From positions 22,273,901 through 22,337,900 of the forward strand of contig CM028326.1 in assembly GCA_016647705.1 (NCBI GenBank): a stretch of DNA of 64,000 nt. The letters run 5' to 3'. A program made the position numbers and the translations under genes. The first letter of the stretch is position 1. Each line of letters opens with the position of its first letter. Of this stretch, positions 33,238 through 45,458 are shown in pieces. The notes below the pieces were generated by a model that was given only the letters and a program-made list of their open reading frames with translations, was not told where the DNA came from and searched no databases. This DNA is from Eucommia ulmoides (taxonomy: Eukaryota; Streptophyta; Magnoliopsida; Garryales; Eucommiaceae).

Positions 33238-33493
33238 ATCCATGCACACCCATTTTTAGGACACCTAAAAAGAAGAGGAAATCAGAAAACGAGAGAAGTG
33301 GGCCGGCGGTGGTGGGTTCTGATTGTCGCTGTCTTGTCACCGGGAGAGGGGTGCGTGTGTGCACTTCAGTCGATGGCGTGTGTGTGTTGTGGGTCGACGG
33401 TTGTGTGCGTGGGTGTGATAAATGATTGTGTGTGTGTGGATCGTATGTGTGATTGTCGTGGGATCGTTGTCGTCCGTCCAACGACTGTGTGGG
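33005..33493 (+). repeat. 3' LTR of A, first part
   Basis: Matches 4603-5230 of the 5' LTR, with a shorter microsatellite section. Interrupted after GTGGG (33489-33493) by inverted LTR B; it resumes at 43389. Confidence 0.85.
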
Positions 33494-34714
33494 TGTCACA
33501 CCGTACCCCGGGCACCAGTCACTTGAGGCCGGGCGTGACGTCGACATGATGCTACCTGCCCAATCAACTAAATACATACAAATACACATAAATACACGCG
33601 CTACTGTAAATATTATTGTTATTATTATTATTTTTCCAAAATACCTGAATCTTCCACGGTTTGCATCTGACCGGCTCACCTCGAAAATGACCCTACCACC
33701 AGACTCTACCTAGTGCTAGTAGTGGATCAACTCTTAGCCGTGGTACCTGAAACAAATTTTTTTTATCGGTATACTATCTTCATAATAATAAAAATAAAAT
33801 AAAATTAATGGATCAAGCACAAATATTAAATACCACCTTTCAAAATATAATATTTTATAGTCACATACCCGGTTAAAAGTCCAGTTCCACTGCCACCAAT
33901 GAAATGAAATACTATAAAGATAATACCGTACGTCGCATACCATATTTGAAACCAATTTCCAACTACCACCAATGTAAGGAAATAATACATTTAAAATACC
34001 CAAAACAAATATTTTAGGCTAACTAATCCAAATATTTTAAATCAACCCATCCAAGTATTTTAAATCAACCCGTCCAAGTATTTTAAACCAACTAGTCCAA
34101 ACATTTCAACATAATATAAAATACTTCCTACATCCTCTCCTACTAGCCATATGATTGTTTTTACCTCACGATCGGGAGTTGCAATGGTACTGTACCACCC
34201 ACAGGTTTTGCACTCCTGACGGGTCAAACCACCCTGCAGGACTTTACCTAGTAGGTAATCCATATCTCGTAGGACATATCCTCCTGACGAGAAGAAAATC
34301 CATATCTCGTAGGTCATACATGCCTGACGAGAAGAAAATCCACATCTCGTAGGTCATACCTGCCTAACGAGAAGAAAATCCATATCTCATAGGTCATACC
34401 TGCCTATCGAGAAGAAAATCCACATCTCGTAGGTCATACCTGCCTAACGAGAAGAAAATCCACATCTCGTAGTTCTTACCTGCCTAACGAGAAGCAAACT
34501 ATGGCATAATCTGACAAAACATCACTCTCCACCTTAAAAACTGACTTGATCCAAAAACTATTTTTCCACCTTTAAAACCAACTTGATCCAAAAATTATTT
34601 TCTCCTTTAAAACCAACTTGATCCATATAAGTTTCAAAATCGTCCATTTAAAATAAGTACATTTCCTACAATTTATGCGAAAAATAAGATTTGTAAATTT
34701 ATATAGAAGATAGT

Positions 34715-36204
34715 TGATAGGTGTGATCTACCTACGTATTTCCAAACCGGTTTTGTTACTTTTAGAGTAGTTTTATAGTTATTCTTATTATTTTTTAATT
34801 AGTTTTTATCTTTTTTTGTATTAAAATAGGTATGTGGGTCAAAAAGATAGGAAACTGGAGCTAAAACGATGAGATTGAACCAAAAGCGGTCGAAGAACGA
34901 TGGAAAAACAATCTCAGAGGCAAAACTGTGAAACAAGCCCACCACCGTGGCGTTTAGACCACCGCTGCGGCGGTGAAGATGCTGAGAAAGACCAAAGGCT
35001 ACTGACGGACCACCGCCTAGGCAGTGTATCCCACCGCCTAGGTGGTAAACCAGCAGAAAGGTTTTCCAAAGCCACCTCTTTCTTCATCGCCGCAGCGATC
35101 ACCAACCGACCTATCTCACCGCTGCGTCGGTGGCCTCTGCATAATGTTAGATATTTATTTTAGATATTTTGTCTATTTATACCCATTTTCTCCTCTCTCA
35201 TTTGCTCTCTCCGACCATTACAGCCCTTAAGGCTTAGTTTAGGATATAGAGAGAGTGTAGAGAGTGATCAAACATATCCGAAGGAGAAGATCAACACGCG
35301 GAGAAGGAGAATCATTTGGTGGACGGTTTTAGCGGCTAATCTTCAGATATTGGCTAAGTTCATCCGTTTTTCCTTTTATTTCTTGTCTTCGATATATGTT
35401 TGAGCATGTTTAGCCTAGTTTTAATTGTATAAATGGCTATGGCCATAGGTTAAACGTGGATTATGTATGAGATTAATATCGTTTATAAAAAACATACTTT
35501 TGGTTGAGTTGAGTTTCTTTGATGATTGTTCTTCAATGTTTGAGTGTGTTTATCATATTGTTTGTTTATTATGCTTAGAATGATAAATAGAGAATACAAG
35601 GTTTGACAAATCCCGGATTCGGATTAGAATAAACAAACGCCACGATCCAATAACTCGGTCGGGGTTAGGATTGTGGACAATCTATAACTTTGGCGCAAGA
35701 CTCACGTGACCTAGGGTCGTTAAGGCATTGAGGAGGACTTCTTCGTTGACCCGAAGTTGCGTTATATCCCTCGTCTCACACTCGGGAGAGGTGGCGAGGG
35801 AGTTTTAGAATGAAGATTATCGATATGGTATATCCCTCGTCTTACACTTGGGAGAGGTGGCGGAGGAGTTTTAGATACCAAGATTGTTAAATAGGTCGAA
35901 CACCATTATTGTAAACTAAACAAAATTAAACGCGTTTAAGTAAATAGAGTTAATTCCTAGATAATCCATCCCATAACTATCACGTATTAGTAATTAGTAT
36001 AATTAAAGTAGTATTTTAGTATTAGTATTAAATTATATTCTATTTTTTGTCGCCTAGATAAAGTCGGGTTATGACAATCGCGGTACTCAATAGTAATCTC
36101 AACTAATCCTTGTGGATACGATACCCGACCGAAAGGTCTATTATACTAAAACTTGATCTGTACGCTTGCAGTGAAAGTGGCAACGCATTAATTAGCGCCT
36201 ACCA
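34715..36204 (+). repeat. 5' LTR of element C
   Basis: About 1,490 bp. GGCGG boxes at 34945-35140, a TATA-like TATTTATACCC (about 35171), and a 75-bp near-duplicate (TATCCCTCGTCT, GGGAGAGGTGG; about 35765-35875). Layout matches 40634-42153 and, inverted, 63331-64000. Confidence 0.75.
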
Positions 36205-36362
36205 AGTTTTTGGCGCCATTGTCGGGGATTGGTTTGTTAGATTCAGTTTCCATCAACATCCACCAAGTTTTTGGTATCGTTACCGGGGATTGGTTTGTTG
36301 AATACAATTTTCGGTGATCGCGACCAAGTTTTTGGTAACGATTGCCTGGGATTGGCAAATGA
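36201..36362 (+). repeat. Triplicated primer-binding-site segment of C
   Basis: Three copies about 60 bp apart start ACCAAGTTTTTGG (36201, 36262, 36323) and continue GCGCCATTGTCGGGGATTGG, TATCGTTACCGGGGATTGG and TAACGATTGCCTGGGATTGG. The first is adjacent to the LTR and best fits tRNA-Asp. Confidence 0.8.
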
Positions 36363-37746
36363 GTGTTATTATTGATATTGTGAGTAAATAACTCGATTTT
36401 AATCTAGGCATTTCTTTTGTATATAATTTTCTTTTTATTTATTTTGTTAATTTGTGTCGTTAGTTCTGATCAAACAGTGCATGCAACGTAGAAGAAGTTA
36501 GAATTCTTGGCTCTTGATCCCGAGATCGAGCGTGCGTTGAAAAAGATAAGGAGAGAGAGAAGAATCCAACTTCAATACCATGAATCGTGATCTAACGTAG
36601 CATTTTTTTTTTCCAAATTCCTTGTCTATGAGGAATTTTGGTGAAAAATACTCAACCAAGTTCAGCTAGGGATGTTAAATCAAGCAAGTTACATTTTTTG
36701 ATCCAAAACCGAGGGTACCAATTTTTACCCGATTTTTGCTATTTTGTTTTTAGAGGCCGGAATGGTCTCGGAGCTTGTTTGGAGGAAAATTAAGGAGCGA
36801 GGATAATCGGAGATGTGTTTTGCACTTATAATAATTGAACAAGCGAAGTGGAAATGCATGGTGTGGAGCCTTTGTGTGAAAACTTAAAGAAAAACATGAA
36901 AATCCTGCAGCAGGCTCACTGCCGAGGTGGTGAAAATGCAGTAAGTCAAGTTTTAGCACAAACGACTTATCGCCGTAGCGGTGAAATCCACTGCCGTGGT
37001 GGTGAAACAATAGAATGTTTTGTTTTAAAAAGAGTGCTTCACCGCCTAGGCGGTGAAACAACAGAAAGATTTGGTTTTAAAAAGGTGCTCACACCACCAA
37101 GGCGGTGATTCCCACTGCCGCGGTAGTGAGGCCTCTGTTTGATTAAAACCAACCCGCTAAAACAAGAACGCCATATCCTTTTCAAAATACTCCCAAATAT
37201 CTCTAATCCCATCCCTCCAAACCGTTTCCAACCCTCTAAATCATCTTTCTCTTAAAAAAAACTTGTTATTTCACCCCCAAATCATCCTCCAAAAATTGGA
37301 TTTTCCCCTATTTTTGAAAAGTTAGGGTTTAAGGTCGACGGTGCGATTTTCTTCAATTTCTAATCGTTTGGGTTGCCATTTCTCAACAAGTAAGTGTTTA
37401 AGCTTCTACATTTTATATATTTGTTGAAATTTTTGATTGATTTGTAAGATTGTCTCAAAAATCATTGATTGTGGAATGTGCCTTAACCCTTAAACCCCCA
37501 TTTTCGCGATTTTCATTTTCTATGGGATTTTGGTTTGATTTTTGGTGTTAAACTGAGTTCTTATGGATTATTTAATTGTGTGAAACAAAAATGCATGCTA
37601 CATTGTTAGTATTTTGTTGAAATCGTTGCAATTAGTGTATGTGTATTGAGTTTATGCCTTGATCTTGATAGTGTTAATTCAAGGGTTTGTTTTTCATTGT
37701 GCGTATATGATTGGGTTTGTCTTGTTTGTGAATGTTATTTCTAGGA
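36363..37746 (+). other. Leader region of element C
   Basis: Non-coding. CACCGCCTAGGCGGTG-type boxes, several followed by AAACAACAGAAAG, recur from 36918 to 37130 at roughly 30-65 bp spacing, the same boxes as in the C LTRs. ORFs across this array on either strand are repeat artefacts. Confidence 0.5.
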
Positions 37747-37748
37747 AC

Positions 37749-38890
37749 CATGCCGAAAAAGGTTGCTACAAAAAGGGTACGCGGTGAAGGATCGGGGTCA
37801 GCTCCTGACTTCGATTCCACCTGATTCGTTTCAAAGAAAGCTGATGATCACTTCTATAAGAATGAGTTCACCAGGCCATGCATAAGGTAAAGATGATTTG
37901 GGCCACTGGAATATCTCCCGGCGGAATTTCAAAATGTCATTCAAAGCCGAAGTTGGGAGTATTTTTGCAAATCACCTCCCTTCGGTGAAGTCTCCTTGGT
38001 CCGGGAGTTCTATACAAACATCACTGAAGCTCAATAGAACCAGACAAGGGTCCGAGACTAGATTATCTTATTCAGTCCTGAAAGATTCAACAAGATATTG
38101 AGATTGAAACTACTGCCATCTTTTCAAGAGCCGTATCTGGGGTACCAGCCAAATATGGAGGAAGTGATCCGGGCCCTGACTATGGGTAATGTCGAATGGA
38201 CCGTCACAGGGCCGGAATAAGCCATATTTTTTTTCCAAGTTCTTAAATCCGGTGCCGAAGATATGACACCACTTCATATGTGGCATCCTGATCCCGACCT
38301 CTCACCTTTTGGACGTATCGAAGGAGCGAGCCTTTGCATTGCATTCTATCCTGAGGGGTAAGTCGCTCAACGTCAAATTTCACATATACTCTTCAATTCT
38401 TTATACTAGGCGGACAACCAAAGGAGGCCTCCCCTTTCCAAACTTACTCAGGAAGTTATTTAGGCGAGCTAGGGTGGTGATCCATGGGGATAGCCCGTTG
38501 GTCCCAACCAATCCTCTCGATCTGGCCATTATTACAAGGATGTGGAAGGTAAGCGCTCAAGGCTAAACAGAGGGAGGAGCAGAAGAAAAAGAAGAGCACG
38601 CAGACGACGAGGCAGGGCCTTTTAGGGCCCCAGTTCCCGAGGCACCTGGACGGGCCAAGATCGACGGAGAGCATGTTTATCAAGAAGTCCGGAATATTCG
38701 CCAAGTCTAATACAATACGAATCTCCGAATTTACGAGCTCGGGACCTACATGGATCAATACGGCCGGTATCAAGATCAAGTGAACCGGATTATTTACGAG
38801 GGCCTCGCCATCATGATGCATTCTTTTTTTACTATGCCGCAGGTGCTGTCGTACCTTTTGCAACCGCCATAATTTCCATTCTGACATGAT
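37749..38890 (+). pseudogene. PF20167-like ORF of element C
   Basis: Begins ATGCCGAAAAAGG (MPKKVATKRVRGEGSG) at 37749. Recognisable parts include ADDHFYKNEFTR, VSLVREFYTNI, a LMGNVEWTVTG-like stretch, and, in another frame at 38309-38566, KERAFALHSILRGKSLNV and RKLFRRARVVI, the wording of the putative plant transposon domain. At least four stops and two frame changes break it. Function unknown; such ORFs ride in non-autonomous LTR elements. Confidence 0.6.
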
Positions 38891-40633
38891 AGTGGTAGTG
38901 ATGACGCTTCTCCAGGTGGACAGTAGGAGGTAAGACTCCTATGTCTTATCTCCTAGGTATGTGTTCAAACCCAGTATTTTGTTCATGAATGCTACAAATT
39001 ATTATTGGGTTCGCCGCTAGACAGTGTGGACATTGCCATGTTTAAGTTTGGGGGGGGGGGGGGGTATTCATCCATTTTTGTTTTTGTAGAAGAAGGATGA
39101 ACAATTTTTGTTTTGATTTATTTAATTTAAATGTTTTATGTTTTGTAGACTTTAATTAAATAGTTAAGTTGTAGTTTAATTTCAAGTTTTTTCATGTTAA
39201 ATGCTTAGTTAATTTATGTATGTTAGTATTTAGATTTAATATAGTGTTGTGTATGTGTGAGTCGTATATGCTTGATGAGTTGTTGAATTCGTCTAGGTCC
39301 ATTTCCTGATGATGAAAATTATCTTTTAATTGTATATCAAGGTCAGGGATAATGCTAGTCATGTGTGTTTTGTGTGCTTAGCATTTCGATTAGGTAAAAA
39401 TTATTATGATCCTTAAATCGCACGATCCCATGGACTCAGTGTATAATTATTTGAATGATTTGACGTTGATTATTCAGTAATAAGTTCATGACAGAAAAGA
39501 GGAATCTAGAATTTGATTTGGGGTAGACTTGAGGCGAAATTATAGGTAAGGTAATTCCGGAGGCGTGATTTAGGCCTTCATTTTTTTTGCTTGAACCTTT
39601 TGAAGCTAACCTGAAATTTTTTATCCCTCGTTACCCTGTCGAAGCCGATAAACTTTTCAATTCTGAACACGTTTCAATACTCAATCCAAATAAATTTTTC
39701 CAAACCATTGTCGCTAATCCTAAGTTTCAAAATGAGTGGAATTAAGTTAGCATTAGTTTATGTTGCTGGAAGTGAGTAGACGGGGTTTCGGATGAATTTA
39801 TATTGATTTGGTATTAGTGTATTCACTTGTCATTCTCTTAAATTCTTTTTTGCACACTCCTAAAAAAATTTAGAAATTTGAATAAGTCTGGTGGTATGTT
39901 ATGTAATCCTGTTTGCATACTCTTAAAATTGTCGAAATTCGAATAAGTTTGGGGGTGTGTTATGTGTAAAAAAAAAAAAAAAGCCTATATGAATATAGTT
40001 TTTAATTCTGTTTCTTGTGACAAGTGAATACAAAGTTCTTTAATTCTTGTTCAGGGTTGTATTTTCAATGTGTGAGGTTACGAGAAAGATATAGCGGCAA
40101 GCATTTATGCCTCGGGTATCGTTCAATCTTAATGATTTTCTGTTTTCTATTCCTACGATACCCTTGGTCGTTTTCCAAAGCTTAACCAAGCCCTATTGAT
40201 CTCTATGAATGTCCGAACCTACATTAGTGGATAGTCGAGCCCAGTCAAGCGTATAGTTTTCCTGAATCCTTTAAGGTTTAAGTCACGAACTTGTCTACTA
40301 AATGATCCTAACTGGAGTTTGGTTAGTTATGCATTTGAGCTCACACACACATACATTTCAATGGATCTAGAATGGTTTTTTATTGATATTGAGTATTGAA
40401 ATTCTAGAACACCACTTGGTGTGTATTATTTTCCGAACTTGATCAGATTGAGGGCTGTTGAGGGAGGACCAACTTCGTCACTTCGATTGAATTTGGAACT
40501 TGCATTCATATACTTCTCCTTTCTTAAAGTTCTTCATTTTTAGATAAGTTGTTAGTTAATTCGTGTAGTTAGTTTAATTTAGTGTTATGGTGTTTTGCTC
40601 AAGGATTAGCAAAATTCTATGTTTGGGGGTATT
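38891..40633 (+). other. 3' untranslated interior of C with polypurine tract
   Basis: AT-rich, no coding sequence recognised. A G-run of about 16 is at 39048-39063. A local duplicate (ATAAGTCTGGTGGTATGTTATGT, seen in two pieces near 39885 and 39945 as GGTATGTTATGT and GGGTGTGTTATGTG) precedes the tract TTTGGGGGTATT. Confidence 0.5.
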
Positions 40634-42153
40634 TGATAGGTGTAAAATACCTATCTACTTCTAAATCAAATTTGGTAGTTTTCAAGTGTTTTATTTATAT
40701 TTAGTTGCGTTTTAGTTTGTTTTTAGTTAATTCAAGTGTAGGGAAGCAAACAAGCGGCAAACGAGCAAAAACGGTGGGAAAACGGTGAAAAAATGATGAA
40801 GAAACAAGGTTTCAAGTTCACAAGATCCACCGCCGCAGTGGTCATGACACCGCCATGGTGGTGAGAATACAGAAAGGCTAAAAATACACAAGTCCTTTCC
40901 CCTAGGTGGTATGGCCACCGCCTTGGCGGTAAAAGTGCAGAGAAGTTGGAGCTGCTCCACCGCCGTAGTGCTCATCTCCACCACTGCGGCAAAAGTTGAA
41001 CCGACTTACTCATCGCCTCGGCAGTGAATCCTACCACCTAGGCGGTGAATGAATAGAGAGTTTGGAAAACTAGCCGACATCCCCACCGCCGCGGCGCTGA
41101 TCCCCACCGCCGCAGCGGTCACTCTGCAAACAGAAAGAAAATATTTTCAGATATTTTGAAGCCTTACACCTATAAATACCCATTCTCCCACTTCCATTAA
41201 AGTCTCTTAGAAGGGATGGACATTGTTGGACACCCCTAACCTTAGGAGGTGATCCTTGGCCATTCTTGAAGAAGAGATTCATCATCCAGAGAAGAGGAAA
41301 CATTGGCGGATCGATCTTTGGCGACAGTAGATCACTCCACTTTAAGATTTGATATTTCTCTCTTTATTTCTATCTTGTAATTTAATGTTTTATTGTAAAT
41401 GATGATGAATATCTCTTGTATTAACACTTATATGGTCAAGATTATGATAGATTAGATAAATATTAGTTAGGGATCGATGTAGTTGTGTAAATACTAGTTT
41501 GATGGAATATACGTTTTCTTAACGATTGTTTGTGTTTAAATCCGATTGTGTTCATCATTTTATGATGATCTTAATATGCTTGTTAAGGTATTAGGGTTGG
41601 ATTTGAGAATACGGGGTTTGACACTCGGGAGAGGTAATCCTGGATTCGGACTAGGGTAAACACATCGTTACGATCTAACGACCCGAGAGGGCATTAGTTA
41701 GTTTGCAATTGATGACGTTGGGCCAAGACTCATGTGACCTAGGGTCGTTAAGACATTAAGGGGGACCTCTTTGTTGACATGAAGTCGCGTATTTTCCCGT
41801 CTTACACTCGGAAGAGGTGGCAGAGGAGTTTTAGAACCGAGATTGTCGGATACCATAAACTCCGTTATTGTTAACTAAAACAAAATGAAACATGTATTAA
41901 GTGAACGAAATCAATCCCTAGGTAATCAACTTAGTTATGATTAACCCACTAATTATATTTTAACTTAGTTTAATTTTAAATCATTTCTTTAACTGTCTGG
42001 ATAATAGGAGACTATGCTAATTGCGGTATTCAATTATTCAACCCGTCCATCTGGGAACGATATCCGATATTAAAGATCCACTATATTAAAATTGGACCTC
42101 GTTCACTTGCGAGTAGTTAATACGCAAGCGTGTTAACAAACGCTCGTCGTACA
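40634..42153 (+). repeat. 3' LTR of element C
   Basis: 1,520 bp, TGATAGGTGT to CGTCGTACA. GGCGG boxes at 40828-41125; TATAAATACCC at 41171; conserved GTGACCTAGGGTCGTTAA at 41736-41753. Confidence 0.75.
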
Positions 42154-42796
42154 ACAGTACACTTACCTCGTTTTCCTCACTGCAAAAATACCGACGTTCA
42201 AAATCTACTGGGACGCTGGCGTCTGCGAACCTAATAATGATAGGGCCTAAATTAATATTTTATTTTAAACAACCCTAATATGCAATACATGGCCCTAAAT
42301 TACGAATTCCCTATTCCCCAAATTTGATTATGTAAAATTACTATTTATCCCAATTCACGACATTAAGATTTACTGTACAATATTTATTGTACAATATTCT
42401 TAAAATTAACAGTTGTGAACATTACTATTGTCACGATTATTAATTTTAACAGTTACGGAAATTTTAACTCTAAAAATTCAATTTTTAACAAGATTAGAAA
42501 TCGGCTGAAATTTTACCCTTTTTACGAATTGTTGAAGTTCACTATTTTCTGCCTAGGTCTTTACCATCGCGGTGATGCAACAACAGTTCTGCACGCAGAA
42601 GCTCACTGCTGCACCGATGGATCTCACCGCTGCGGCGACGGTCGTCTTCTTCCCATTTCTAGTTTCTGCTTCAACTTTCAGACGACCGTTTCTTTCTCTC
42701 CCATCAACTCCGGCGACTCCCACACACCACGGCTGGACTATGGTCACCTACACACACTCTCACACGACGCACACCCACCAGTATACGAGGAAACAT

Positions 42797-42837
<41 letters not shown>

Positions 42838-43388
42838 GGACGAACACACCCCCACACTGTCGGTGACTCCATACCTACCCACGCTCATACCCACCCACTG
42901 GTGACACCTCTAATCACCCCCACACACACTTGCAACTCGTTGGACAAATGCGTTCACCCTCGCCGTCGTTCAACAATAGCACCGATCACCCCCCCTTTAC
43001 CGCCTGCACACCCTCCGACGACCCAACAACCCAAACGCCAACTGACCGACTGACAACACGACACCCACGCTCTTCCTCTCTCTATTTTTTTCTTCTTTTC
43101 AAGTTTTCACAATTCGCATGCATATATATATATGCAAGGTAATAGGGTTGTATTCATCCCCTATTACTCATTTTGTTATAATATTTTAGAGTTAATTACA
43201 TATATCTCCCCCTAATTATCTTAAGTTTTTGTTTAAACCCAAAACAAAAAACTTAGGTTTTGTAAAAATTACAGATTAACCCCCTAAAATTTTAAATTGA
43301 ATTATATTTAACACAATCTATCCCATTATTTTCTACATGTTCTAAAATGCAACTAAAATTAGGCGTATGCGAAAGTTAGGGTCATACA

Positions 43389-45330
43389 GTGGGTATGTGT
43401 ATTCAGTAATTGTAGGTGTGTGTAGGTGGCCGTCGTCCGATCTGTGTGTGTGATCGACATGTGTGTGTATGTGGGTGTTTGTGCTCTGATCGTTGAAGTA
43501 TGTGTGTGTGTGTGTGTGTTCCTCCGTTTGTTCCGCCGTGTACAAATGCGTGGGTTGATGTGTGTATGTGAGCGTCGAATGTGTGTGTGTGTGTGTGTGT
43601 GTGATCGGTGATCATTGCAGCTACCGTCGGGCGTGAGAGTCATCCGGTCTGTATGTGTGTGAGGGTTGTTGTGTGCATGTGATCATCGTTGTTGGTTGAC
43701 GGTGTGTGGGTGGGTGATCGCTGCTCATGTGTATATGCGTCGTCGGTAGTAGGGGTTAGAGTAAGAAAGCGCTGCGGCGGTGAGGTCAGGGGAACAGAAC
43801 CCAGAATAGAGAAAGAGGGCTGTCACCGCGGCAGTGAGGTCCAGCGACTGGAAAACAGAAACAGAAGAAGAAAAGAGAAAAAAGAAAGAAAAGAAAGGTA
43901 GAAAAAAAAAATCAAATAAAAATCAAAATCTAAAATCCAATCTCTCGGCAGGCGAAAAATTCGGAACAAGTAAAAATTTCAATTGATTATTATTTTCATT
44001 AAATTAAATTGTTAGCATTAAAATTTTTCACAATTGTGATAATAATTTTTGAAATCGTTAATTTTAATAATCGCCGTATAGTGAATATTAACATAAGGAA
44101 ATGAGAAAAATAATAATCTTGCATAATTAAATTCGAGAAATGGGAAATTATGCCATTTAGGGCCATGCATTTCATATTAGGTTATTTTAAATAAAATATT
44201 AATTTAGGCCCTATCGCTGTTAGGTTCACAGGCGCCAGCGTCCCGGTAGATTTTGGACATCTGTATTTTTGCAATACAAAAAACGAGATGAGTGTACTGT
44301 CTTTTATGTAAATATACAAATTTTATTTTTGTATAAATTATAGAAAAATGTGTTTATTAAAATTGGACGATTTTACAACTTATGTGGATCAAGTAGATTT
44401 TTAAATGTAGAGAGTGATTTTTGTCCGACTATGCCATAGCTTTGATACCGTCAGGAAAGTATGTCCTGCGTGATGGTTTTGACCTGTTAGGAGAGCACGT
44501 TCTGCAGGTGATTGATTATTGTTATTGACCTGTCAGGAGTGTCGGTCCTTCGGGCGGTTGATTATTATGACCTGTCAGGAGGGGATGTTCTGCAGGTGGT
44601 TGATTATTATGACTTGTCAGGCGGGGATGTCTTGTGGGTGGTTGATTATTATGACCTGTTAGAAGGATTAGTCCTGCATGTGGTTGATTGACCCGTTAGG
44701 AGTGCAAATCCTGAGGGTGGTACCCCTACCATTAGGGATAATAAATGGCCCTATCACTGATAGTCGTTTTAGATGGCACAGTTGTACAGGTTACGGTACC
44801 ATTGTAACTCCCGATCGTGAGGTAAAAATGATCCTATGGCTAGTAAGAGGGTGGTGTAGGATATTTTATTATATGACGAGATGTTTGTATTGATTGATTT
44901 AAAATGACTGGGTTGGTTTATTTAAAATGTGTGGATTGGGTATTTTAAATATATTAGTTTATTTCATTGGCGACAAGAAAATTGGATTTTCGTACGGTAT
45001 GTGATTATATATTATTGTATTTTGAAACGTGGTGTTTAATACTTATATTTGATCCATAAAAATATTTTAATTATGAAGACAATACACCGATAAAAATATT
45101 TGGTTTCAGGTGCCGCAGCTAGGAGTGGGTCCACTATTGGCAATAGGTAGAGTCTGGAGGTAGTGTCATTTTGTGAGTGGGCCGGTCAGAGGCAAACCGT
45201 GGAAGGTTCAACATTTTTGGTGATTTTTGTTGTATATATTTGGGACAGGTGTGCCCCATATTTTTGGAAAGGGTAAATAGATATATATATTTTTGGAAAC
45301 AAAAATTATTACTGTGGCGCAAGTATGTAC

Positions 45331-45367
<37 letters not shown>

Positions 45368-45453
45368 GGTATATTTGGTTGATTAGGCAGGTAGCGTCAT
45401 GCCGATGTCACGCCCGGCCTCGGGCGGTGGAGGGCCCGGGGTGGGGTGTGACA
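43389..45453 (+). repeat. 3' LTR of A, second part
   Basis: Continues from 33493 after B, matching 5228-7272 of the 5' LTR. Contains GGCGG boxes (43773-43850), hairpin units (44450-44720), the conserved box (44792-44822), an (AT)n tract (45332-45364), and ends GTGTGACA. The right TSD AATAT is 45454-45458. Confidence 0.85.
44288..45109 (+). other. Intron-like module in the 3' LTR of A
   Basis: Donor-like site mutated to ACGAG|ATGAGTGTACTG (GT to AT at 44288). Arms GTGTACTGTCTTT (44292-44304) and GAAGACAATACAC (45075-45087). Acceptor-like TTGGTTTCAG ends at 45109. Length 822 bp. Confidence 0.5.
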
Positions 45454-45458
45454 AATAT

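Larger units (their letters stand above)
34715..42153 (+). mobile_element. Athila-like non-autonomous LTR element C
   Basis: LTRs run TGATAGGTGT to a CA end; flanks ATAGT (34710-34714) and ACAGT (42154-42158) form a TSD with one change. A TGGCGCCATTGTCGGGGA site (tRNA-Asp type, 36211-36228) and a TTTGGGGGTATT polypurine tract (40622-40633) place it near Athila. Its only coding remnant is a PF20167-like ORF; I see no protease, RT or integrase in the 4.4-kb interior. The LTRs differ a lot from each other, so it is old or chimeric. Confidence 0.75.
33747..42166 (-). other. Intron-like module in LTR B (split by C)
   Basis: On the minus strand the donor-like site is CGAG|GTAAGTGTACTG (at 42166), the best match to consensus among the five copies, and the acceptor-like site is TTTGTTTCAG|GTACC (at 33747). 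The inner arm GAAGATAGTATAC lies at 33769-33781. Element C inserted within the other arm. Without C the module is about 976 bp. Confidence 0.5.
33494..43388 (-). mobile_element. Inverted solo LTR B of the A family (split by C)
   Basis: Reads TGTAAGACCC-type start (43388) to GTGTGACA-type end (33494) on the minus strand, with TSD GTGGG on both sides (33489-33493 and 43389-43393). Only one LTR is present, about 2.45 kb once element C is removed, so it is a solo LTR. It landed in the LTR of a relative, in opposite orientation. Hairpin units (34225-34500) and the CCTCACGATCGGGAG box (34163-34180) are kept. Confidence 0.85.
4603..45453 (+). mobile_element. Tekay-type chromovirus A with nested insertions
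   Basis: LTRs run TGTAAGACCC to GTGTGACA. AATAT flanks both sides (4598-4602 and 45454-45458), and the host copia gag frame is continuous across the duplication. A therefore accounts for everything between. Its pol (29507-32968), polypurine tract and both LTRs are present. Its primer-binding site and most of gag are gone; 7273-29506 is filled by LINE, LTR, ATG16-like and Tat sequences. The two LTRs agree over long stretches (compare 5821-6100 with 43970-44240), mostly differing by transitions, so they are a true pair. Confidence 0.85.

Noticed and set aside
36750-37108. ORFs with repeated HRLGGE/CRGGE peptides on both strands
   Set aside because: They translate the GGCGG box array of element C rather than a protein.
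33494-43388. Full-length inverted retrotransposon with C as its interior
   Set aside because: The two flanking pieces are the two halves of one LTR, not two LTRs, and C has its own LTRs and duplication.
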